Origin: CANQBR01 sp964641395 | GTDB lineage: Bacteria; Bacillota; Negativicutes; Acidaminococcales; Acidaminococcaceae | Length of the DNA: 17,665 nt | Assembly (NCBI GenBank): GCA_964641395.1 | Contig: CAZXKQ010000031.1 | Coordinates: 1 to 17,665, forward strand | Direction of reading: 5' to 3' | Part shown: positions 12,871 through 17,665 of the stretch, in pieces | Layout: each line of letters opens with the position of its first letter | Position numbering within the stretch: the first letter of the stretch is position 1 | The notes under the pieces: generated by a model | What the model was told of the DNA's origin: nothing | The model's database searches: none | The model's input: the letters and a program-made list of their open reading frames with translations, nothing else | Made by a program: the position numbers and the translations under genes

Positions 12871-14001
12871 CTAGCGACGGCTCATTTTGGCAAAGATCAG
12901 CCGTCCTGCCGCCGTCTGCAGGACGCTGGTGACCACTACGTCTACCCGGCTGCCGATGTAGCGCCTGCCGCCGTCCACCACGATCATGGTGCCGTCCTCC
13001 AGGTAGGCTACGGCCTGGCCGTACTCCTTCCCCTCCTTCACCAGGTAGACGCTCACCAGGTCGCCGTTGGAGAGGATGGGCTTGATGGCGTTGGCCAGCT
13101 CGTTCACGTTCAGCACCTGGACTCCCTGGATCTCCGCCACCTTGTTCAGGTTGTAGTCGTTGGTCATGATGACGCAGGAGGCCTCCTTGGCCAGCCGCAC
13201 CAGCTTGCTGTCTACGTCGGGGATGTCGTCGTAGTCCTTCTCCACCACCACCACCTGTTGCTGGTAGCTGCTCTGGAGGTCGTGGATCAGGTCCAGGCCC
13301 CGCCTCCCCTTGGCCCGTTTCAAACCGTCTGCCGAGTCGCTCAGCCGCTGCAGCTCCTGCAGGACGAAGCCAGGCAGCACCAGCTTGCCCTCCAAGAAGC
13401 CGGCGCCGATGATGTCCATCACCCGGCCGTCGATGATGACGCTGCTGTCCAGCAGCTTGTTGCTAGAGTAGAGCCTGTCACCCAGGGGCCCGTCCAAGAG
13501 GGCGCCCCCCTGCCTGTGCTCCGGCCTCTTCACCGACAGCCGGTTGAAGAAGGACACAATGTCCCCCTGCCGGCGCAGGGCCAGCTGGGCCCCTACCACG
13601 GAGAAGATGAGGCTGAGGACGATGGGCACGAAGGGCCCCACCAAGGGCAGGTGGGAGAAGGGAGCCCCCATCAGGTTGGCCAGCACCAGGCCGGCGGCGA
13701 TGCCGAAGACCACCACTAGGATGGCGCTGGTAGGCGTCTTAGACAGGGTGCCGCTCACCCGCTCCCCGAAGGCGAAGAGGATGTCGGTGATGACGGGGGC
13801 CAGCACCATGGCCAGCCAGAGAGAGATCACTACGCCGGCCGCCCCTAGGATGAGGTGGGCCAGGCTCAGGCCGAAGATAGCGTCGCCTCGGAGCTCAAAA
13901 CCCAGGTATTCAGACAGATAGGGCAGGCTGTAATTGATAAGTATGAGTCCGGTTAGGGCGATGAGCAGGGCGATAAGCAGTATGATGAATTTACGCAGCA
14001 A
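12871..14001 (-). CDS. yacL: Membrane-anchored PIN-TRAM domain protein (YacL family)
   Basis: The product (376 aa) has four hydrophobic segments (about residues 5-25, 42-70, 92-112 and 118-142), then a PIN nuclease-like domain and a C-terminal TRAM RNA-binding domain (about 312-372). The PIN acidic residues are present: D185 and D191 in LLDSSVIIDGR, E216, D264 and D282 in TNDYN. The biochemical role of the family is not well settled. A membrane-bound ribonuclease is the likely inference. The start codon is TTG at 14001, supported by AAGGAGG eight bases upstream. The gene usually precedes ispD, as here, but in this genome a strong terminator lies between them. Confidence 0.9.
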   Translation of the reverse strand: MLRKFIILLIALLIALTGLILINYSLPYLSEYLGFELRGDAIFGLSLAHLILGAAGVVISLWLAMVLAPVITDILFAFGERVSGTLSKTPTSAILVVVFGIAAGLVLANLMGAPFSHLPLVGPFVPIVLSLIFSVVGAQLALRRQGDIVSFFNRLSVKRPEHRQGGALLDGPLGDRLYSSNKLLDSSVIIDGRVMDIIGAGFLEGKLVLPGFVLQELQRLSDSADGLKRAKGRRGLDLIHDLQSSYQQQVVVVEKDYDDIPDVDSKLVRLAKEASCVIMTNDYNLNKVAEIQGVQVLNVNELANAIKPILSNGDLVSVYLVKEGKEYGQAVAYLEDGTMIVVDGGRRYIGSRVDVVVTSVLQTAAGRLIFAKMSRR

Positions 14002-14053
14002 TAAACCTTCCTCCTTTCTTCAGTATTCAGGGCCTCTTGTACCCTGTTACCAT

Positions 14054-14082
14054 ATAATACCGCAAATGGGTTGAAAAAACAA
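14054..14082 (-). promoter_or_regulatory. Promoter of yacL
   Basis: TTGTTT (14082-14077), a 17-base spacer and TATTAT (14059-14054) lie about 50 bases upstream of the TTG start codon. A GC hairpin (GCCGCC/GGCGGC, 14091-14111) lies just upstream. Further upstream is the perfect palindrome CAGCTAGCTG (14141-14150). Confidence 0.6.
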
Positions 14083-14164
14083 GGGGCTAGGCCGCCTCTC
14101 CCGGGGGCGGCAGGTTACAAGATTGTGAATTCTTCCCTGTCAGCTAGCTGTAGTAGGCGGGGCT

Positions 14165-14211
14165 AAAGGAAAGGGCCCGCCGTTGAGGCCTGTCGGGGCC
14201 TGGCGGCGGGC
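14165..14211 (-). terminator. Terminator of gltP
   Basis: GCCCGCCG pairs with CGGCGGGC (14175-14211), with an inner AGGCC/GGCCT stem. The tail on the minus strand is CCTTTCCTTT. It lies about 50 bases after the gltP stop codon and separates it from yacL. Confidence 0.72.
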
Positions 14212-14260
14212 ACAGCTTGTACAGACTAAGGACTAACCGCTGTCTAAGGGAGGCGGCCGC

Positions 14261-15466
14261 TTAGGCCTCTTGCTTCAACGCCTTTTCGCTCTTGGCTACC
14301 AGGTAGTTGACGCAGGCATCGCCAGTTACGTTAACAGAGGTACGAGGCATATCCAGGATACGGTCGATACCGGCGATGAGGGCGGAGCCTTCCAGAGGCA
14401 GGCCGATGGCGGTGAGGATCATGGTGAGCATGATGAAGCCGGCACCGGGCACGCCTGCAGTACCGATGGAGGCCAGGGTGCCAGTGAGGAGGATGGTTAC
14501 GTACTGGCCGGCAGTGAGGTCAACGCCGTAGATCTGGGCGATGAAGAGGGCGCACACGCCTTGGTAGGCGGCGGTGCCGTCCATGTTGATGGTGGCGCCT
14601 AGGGGCAGTACGAAGGAAGTAACCTCACGGGAGATGCCCAGCCTGTCAGCACACTCCATGTTAACCGGCAGGGTGCCGCCGGAGGAGCAGCTGGTGAAGG
14701 CCAGCAGGGAGGCCGGCATCACGGTCTTGAAGAAGGTGACGGGGCTGAAGCCGCCTACAAACTTAATCAGGCAGCCGTATACCAGCAGGGCATGGAGGAT
14801 GCAGGCCAGGTAGACGGCGATGATTACCTTCAGCAGGGGCAGCAGCACGGCGGGGCCGTTGGCAGCCACAACCGGGGTGATGAGGCCGAAAACGCCGATG
14901 GGGGCGAATTTCATGATATAGCCTACAATCTTGTAAGAGGCCTCTGCCAGGCCGTCAATGGTGCGCCGCAGGTACTCGGCCTTCTCCCCTACGCCGGTGA
15001 TGGCCACCCCTAGGAAGAGGGCGAAGACGATGATCTGGAGCATGTTGGCCTTCACCATGGCGTCAAAGGGGTTGGTGGGGAAGATGTCGATGATGACCTG
15101 CATAATGGGCGGGGCGGCCTTGGCGGCGGCCTTCACCCCGGCACCAGGCATGCTCACCCCTACGCCAGGCTCAAAGATCAGGCCGAAGGCCAGGCCTAGG
15201 AAGATGGCGAAGAAGGTGGTGCCCAGGTACCAAACCACCGTCTTGGCACCGATGCGGCCTATCTTCTTGATGTCGCCTAGGGAGCAAACGCCGATGACCA
15301 GGGAGGAGAACACCAGGGGCACGATGAGCATCTTGATCATGTTCATGAAGATGGTGCCCAAGGGTCCGATCCAGGCGGCGGCAAACTTGGCCCCGTCGGC
15401 GCCCAGCCCTAGGCCGGCTACGATGCCCAGGGCCAGACCGATGAGAATTTTAGTAGATAAGTTCAT
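14261..15466 (-). CDS. gltP: Dicarboxylate/amino acid:cation symporter (DAACS, GltP type)
   Basis: This inner-membrane carrier takes up glutamate, aspartate or C4-dicarboxylates with Na+ or H+. The product (401 aa) has the full GltPh fold signatures. These are the serine-rich hairpin HP1 TSCSSGGTLP (258-267), NMDGT at 294-298, hairpin HP2 around SIGTAGVPGAG (333-343), and helix 8 with D372, R375, N379 and D383. The arginine equivalent to GltPh R397 indicates acidic substrates; neutral carriers replace it. The start ATG has AGGAGG eight bases upstream. It has its own promoter with an overlapping dyad and its own terminator, so it is a single-gene unit. Substrate choice between amino acid and dicarboxylate is not settled by sequence. 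Confidence 0.93.
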   Translation of the reverse strand: MNLSTKILIGLALGIVAGLGLGADGAKFAAAWIGPLGTIFMNMIKMLIVPLVFSSLVIGVCSLGDIKKIGRIGAKTVVWYLGTTFFAIFLGLAFGLIFEPGVGVSMPGAGVKAAAKAAPPIMQVIIDIFPTNPFDAMVKANMLQIIVFALFLGVAITGVGEKAEYLRRTIDGLAEASYKIVGYIMKFAPIGVFGLITPVVAANGPAVLLPLLKVIIAVYLACILHALLVYGCLIKFVGGFSPVTFFKTVMPASLLAFTSCSSGGTLPVNMECADRLGISREVTSFVLPLGATINMDGTAAYQGVCALFIAQIYGVDLTAGQYVTILLTGTLASIGTAGVPGAGFIMLTMILTAIGLPLEGSALIAGIDRILDMPRTSVNVTGDACVNYLVAKSEKALKQEA

Positions 15467-15508
15467 TTTCTCTACCTCCTATAAGTTTAGCGTCAAACCG
15501 CTCTTTTT

Positions 15509-15517
15509 ATTTTACCA
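15509..15517 (-). promoter_or_regulatory. Extended -10 promoter of gltP
   Basis: The minus strand reads TGGTAAAAT about 40 bases before the gltP ATG. No consensus -35 box is present at the right distance. That position is occupied by one arm of a dyad. Confidence 0.55.
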
Positions 15518-15531
15518 TATTTGGGGCAAAA

Positions 15532-15549
15532 AAGATATACCAATATCTT
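15532..15549. repeat. Perfect 7-bp inverted repeat over the gltP -35 region, candidate operator
   Basis: AAGATAT (15532-15538) and ATATCTT (15543-15549) are perfect inverted copies with a 4-base spacer. They are centred at roughly -35 of the gltP promoter. The weak -35 box makes activation or repression by a protein bound here plausible. Confidence 0.5.
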
Positions 15550-15591
15550 CCGTATACAATAATACTTTTCAACCCGTAAAAGGAGGGCCGC

Positions 15592-15909
15592 CTAACGGCT
15601 GTAGAGCTCGAAGAGGATCACCGCCAGGGCCCCCGGGATGCCGAAGAAGCCGGCCAGCAGGGCCTTGGCCAGGGTTATCTCCAGGTTGAAGCCTACGAAG
15701 CCCCCCAGGAAGTTCACCACCCACAGCATCAGGGCGCCGATGATGCCGTTGTAGAGGAACTTGAAGGGCATGGAGAGGATCTTGACGGCCAGGTAGAGGA
15801 GGCCCACGCCGATGAGCAGGTAGCCCAGGGAGCCTAGGGAGTCCAGGCCGGTGCTGACGGCGATCTTGTCGATGAAGGCTAAAACATCCTGCCAAACGCT
15901 TTCTGCCAT
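15592..15909 (-). CDS. bofA: BofA-family membrane protein (pro-sigma-K processing inhibitor family)
   Basis: The product is a small membrane protein (105 aa). It has hydrophobic segments at about residues 28-48, 53-75 and 80-101, with the conserved NGIIGALMLWVVNFLGG and a GIPG turn near the C-terminus. In Bacillus, BofA inhibits the protease that activates sigma-K during sporulation. Homologues also occur in non-sporulating relatives, where the role is unknown. It lies 11 bases after recR, with GGAGGG before the ATG, in the classic recR–bofA arrangement. No clear terminator follows. Confidence 0.87.
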   Translation of the reverse strand: MAESVWQDVLAFIDKIAVSTGLDSLGSLGYLLIGVGLLYLAVKILSMPFKFLYNGIIGALMLWVVNFLGGFVGFNLEITLAKALLAGFFGIPGALAVILFELYSR

Positions 15910-15920
15910 AGGAAGCCCTC

Positions 15921-16520
15921 CTACATTTCCCTTCTATTCTCCAAGGCCTTGGCCAGGGTCACCTCGTCGGCGTACTCCAGGTCGCCCCCTACCGGCAGGC
16001 CGTGGGCGATGCGGCTCACCTTCAGCCCCAGAGGTTTCAGCAGGGCGGCCAGATAGGTGGCGGTGGCCTCCCCCTCTACGTCGCTGTTGGTGGCGATGAT
16101 CACCTCGGCCACCTCCTCCCGCTGCAGCCGCAGCAGCAGCTCCTTGATCCGCAGCCTATCCGGCCCTATGCCGTCCAGGGGGGAGAGGGCCCCGTGGAGG
16201 ACGTGGTAGAGGCCGTTGTAGCCCTTGCTCCGCTCCATGGCTGCCACGTCCTGGGGCTGCTCTACTACGCAGAGGCAGCTCCCCTCCCGGCCTGGGTCGC
16301 TGCAGAGGCTGCAGAGCTCCCCGTCGGTAAGGTCGAAGCAGCGCTGGCAGTAGTGGATGCGCTCCTTAGCCGCCACCAGGGCCGCCGCCAGGCTGCGCAC
16401 CTGCTCCGCCGGCATGTCCACGATGTGGTAGGCCAGGCGGAGGGCGGTTTTGGAGCCCACCCCCGGCAGGTGGCGCAGTTCTTCCTGCAGGGCGGCCAGG
16501 GGGCCTAGCAAGCGGCCCAT
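15921..16520 (-). CDS. recR: Recombination protein RecR
   Basis: RecR works with RecO (and RecF) to load RecA at single-strand gaps. The product (199 aa) has the normal length. It has a helix-hairpin-helix around LPGVGSKTALRLA (18-30) and a four-cysteine zinc finger with C58, C61, C70 and C73. A Toprim domain begins near residue 82 with CLCVVEQPQDVAAME, and the C-terminal end is ARGLPVGGDLEYAD-like (here AHGLPVGGDLEYADEVTL). It follows ybaB by 11 bases in the conserved dnaX–ybaB–recR operon. Confidence 0.97.
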   Translation of the reverse strand: MGRLLGPLAALQEELRHLPGVGSKTALRLAYHIVDMPAEQVRSLAAALVAAKERIHYCQRCFDLTDGELCSLCSDPGREGSCLCVVEQPQDVAAMERSKGYNGLYHVLHGALSPLDGIGPDRLRIKELLLRLQREEVAEVIIATNSDVEGEATATYLAALLKPLGLKVSRIAHGLPVGGDLEYADEVTLAKALENRREM

Positions 16521-16531
16521 CGCCTAGCGCC

Positions 16532-16855
16532 TTACATCCCCGGCAGCTTGATGCCGCCGGTAATCTTGCCCATTTCCTTCTCGCTGGCCTCATCGATCTG
16601 CTGCATGACCTCCTTGAAGGCGCTGAGCAGCAGGTCTTCCAGCATCTCCACATCCTCCGGATCCACTGCCTGGGGGCTGAGCTTGATGCTCTGCAGCTCC
16701 TTCTTCCCGTTCATGCTGACGGTTACCGCCCCGCCGCCTACGCTGGCGGTGAAGACGCGGGCCTGGAGGGCCTCCTGGGCCTTCACCATCTCTGCCTGCA
16801 TCTTCTGCACCTTCTTCATCATGGCCTGCATATTGCCCATGCCGCCTGGATACAT
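16532..16855 (-). CDS. ybaB: Nucleoid-associated protein, YbaB/EbfC family
   Basis: The product (107 aa) is a small DNA-binding protein that forms dimers. An N-terminal methionine- and lysine-rich helix (MQAMMKKVQKMQAEMVKAQ) is followed by a beta region with GGGAVTVSMNG and a C-terminal helix (DVEMLEDLLLSAFKEV). An excellent RBS, AAAGGAGGAG, lies six bases before the ATG. It sits between dnaX and recR, its usual place. Its exact cellular role is not well defined. Confidence 0.95.
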   Translation of the reverse strand: MYPGGMGNMQAMMKKVQKMQAEMVKAQEALQARVFTASVGGGAVTVSMNGKKELQSIKLSPQAVDPEDVEMLEDLLLSAFKEVMQQIDEASEKEMGKITGGIKLPGM

Positions 16856-16902
16856 AAGCTACTCCTCCTTTACTGTGAGATTATCTATAACTCGCTAAGA
16901 CG

Positions 16903-17665
16903 CTATTGGGACAGCCTTTCCACCCGGCCTCCCAGGACCGCCAGGCCCTGCCGCAGCCGGGGCGGCAGCTCCTCTACCCCCTGGGGGGCAGCCTCCCCTC
17001 CTGCCGGGGCAGGGGGGCTGGCAGCTGCCGGGGCCGGCCGGGGCTGGCCGGCAACTGTGCACTCCAGCACCAGGGGCCGGCCGGCTAGCTGGGCCAGGGC
17101 GGCCAGCAGGTAGCGCTGAAAGTCCGGACTCCCCATCCGCTCCGCCAAGAACTTGGACTTGAAGCTGACTTGCAAAACATCCCCGGCAAAGCCTGTCACC
17201 GTGCCGGAGCGGGCGCAGCTGGCCAGCATGGGCTTCTCCCCCTTGGCCAGCTCCAATAACTGCTGGTAATAGGCCTGGCCGGCGGCTAGGTCCTCCACCG
17301 GTCCTGCCTCCTGGGCAGGGGCCCGGGCCTCCCTAGGCTGGAGGGCCGGCGCCACCTCACGAACAGATGGCGTCAGCGGCTCCCCAGATTGGGTGGCGGC
17401 GGGCGCCGCCTCACGAACGGATGGCGCAAGTGGCTCCCTAGTTTGGGTGGCGGCAGGCGCCGCCTCACGAGCAAATGTCGTCGTTGGCTCCCCAGATTGG
17501 GTGGCGGCCGGCGCCACCTCACGAACGGATGGCGTCAGAGGCTCCCTAGTTTGCGTGGTGGCAGGCGCCGCCTTACGAGCAGATGGCGCCAGTGGCTCCC
17601 TAGGCTGGGGGGCAGGCGCCGCCTCCTGGCGAGGGGCTGCCGCCTGCTGCCGGGGTGGAACTGCC
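16903..17665 (-). CDS. dnaX: DNA polymerase III tau/gamma subunit, C-terminal part (truncated by window edge)
   Basis: The frame is open from the TAG at 16903 to the right window edge, so only the C-terminal ~254 residues are seen. The ATPase domains lie outside. The visible part starts with an alanine/proline/glutamine-rich linker made of 18-residue repeats. A folded segment follows, with QAYYQQLLELAKGEKPML, VLQVSFKSKFLAERM and YLLAALAQLAGR. These resemble the tau C-terminal region that contacts the replicase. A second low-complexity Pro/Ala stretch precedes the end. Position upstream of ybaB–recR supports the identity. The true N-terminus is not in the window; internal GTG codons should not be taken as the start. 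Confidence 0.88.
   Translation of the reverse strand, partial: AVPPRQQAAAPRQEAAPAPQPREPLAPSARKAAPATTQTREPLTPSVREVAPAATQSGEPTTTFAREAAPAATQTREPLAPSVREAAPAATQSGEPLTPSVREVAPALQPREARAPAQEAGPVEDLAAGQAYYQQLLELAKGEKPMLASCARSGTVTGFAGDVLQVSFKSKFLAERMGSPDFQRYLLAALAQLAGRPLVLECTVAGQPRPAPAAASPPAPAGGEAAPQGVEELPPRLRQGLAVLGGRVERLSQ
17362..17577 (-). repeat. Four 54-bp in-frame tandem repeats in dnaX
   Basis: Four consecutive units of 54 bp encode variants of REAAPAATQSGEPLTPSV, starting at 17577, 17523, 17469 and 17415. Degenerate partial copies flank them on both sides (to about 17631 and 17320). The units differ by point substitutions only and keep frame. Confidence 0.85.

Noticed and set aside
14958..15689. 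Plus-strand open frame (243 codons) opposite gltP and its promoter
   Set aside because: It spans the gltP promoter and the bofA 3' end, is antisense to a clear transporter, and has no domain.
17362..17577. CRISPR-like array
   Set aside because: The repeats are contiguous, in frame, and diverge by substitutions with no unique spacers. They are coding repeats in dnaX.

Overview
This 17.7-kb window is a chromosomal segment of a high-GC member of the Bacillota, most like Clostridia or Negativicutes. All recognised protein genes lie on the minus strand. The evidence for the lineage is the gene order yacL–ispD/F–gltX–cysS–mrnC–thyX–rlmB–yacP–sigH, the block dnaX–ybaB–recR–bofA, and the presence of sigH and a BofA-family gene. 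Both of these belong to endospore-forming lineages but do not prove that this organism sporulates. Species cannot be told from the sequence.

Read in the direction of transcription (right to left), the window opens with the 3' part of dnaX, whose linker carries 54-bp in-frame repeats. It continues with ybaB, recR and bofA. Next is gltP, an acidic amino acid/dicarboxylate symporter with its own promoter and a promoter-overlapping dyad. Then comes the membrane PIN-TRAM protein gene yacL, with its own promoter and a strong terminator. Next is an ispD-ispF fusion, which still carries a good ribosome-binding site and start codon at the IspF junction. A long tight run follows: gltX, cysS, mrnC, thyX, rlmB, yacP and sigH (aminoacyl-tRNA synthesis, rRNA processing and modification, thymidylate synthesis, sigma factor).

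After sigH, where many relatives carry rpmG-secE-nusG, this window has a different set. A small P-loop protein resembling BrxF of type 3 BREX phage-defence systems sits 5 nt upstream of a phosphofructokinase gene. There are no other BREX genes in the window. After these come uppP (undecaprenyl-diphosphatase) and a tRNA-Thr(UGU) without an obvious promoter of its own. Two paralogous Wzz/YveK-type polysaccharide co-polymerase genes follow, each with its own sigma-A-type promoter.

The leftmost ~545 bases are non-coding as far as I can see and look richer in A+T. They hold a perfect 9-bp dyad under two overlapping, oppositely directed promoter-like elements, and possibly the first codons of a minus-strand gene at the edge. 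I found no CRISPR array, insertion sequence, rRNA or recognisable riboswitch. The most unusual items are the orphan BrxF-like gene coupled to pfk, the retained start site inside the ispDF fusion, the dyads over the promoters, and the DnaX linker repeats.
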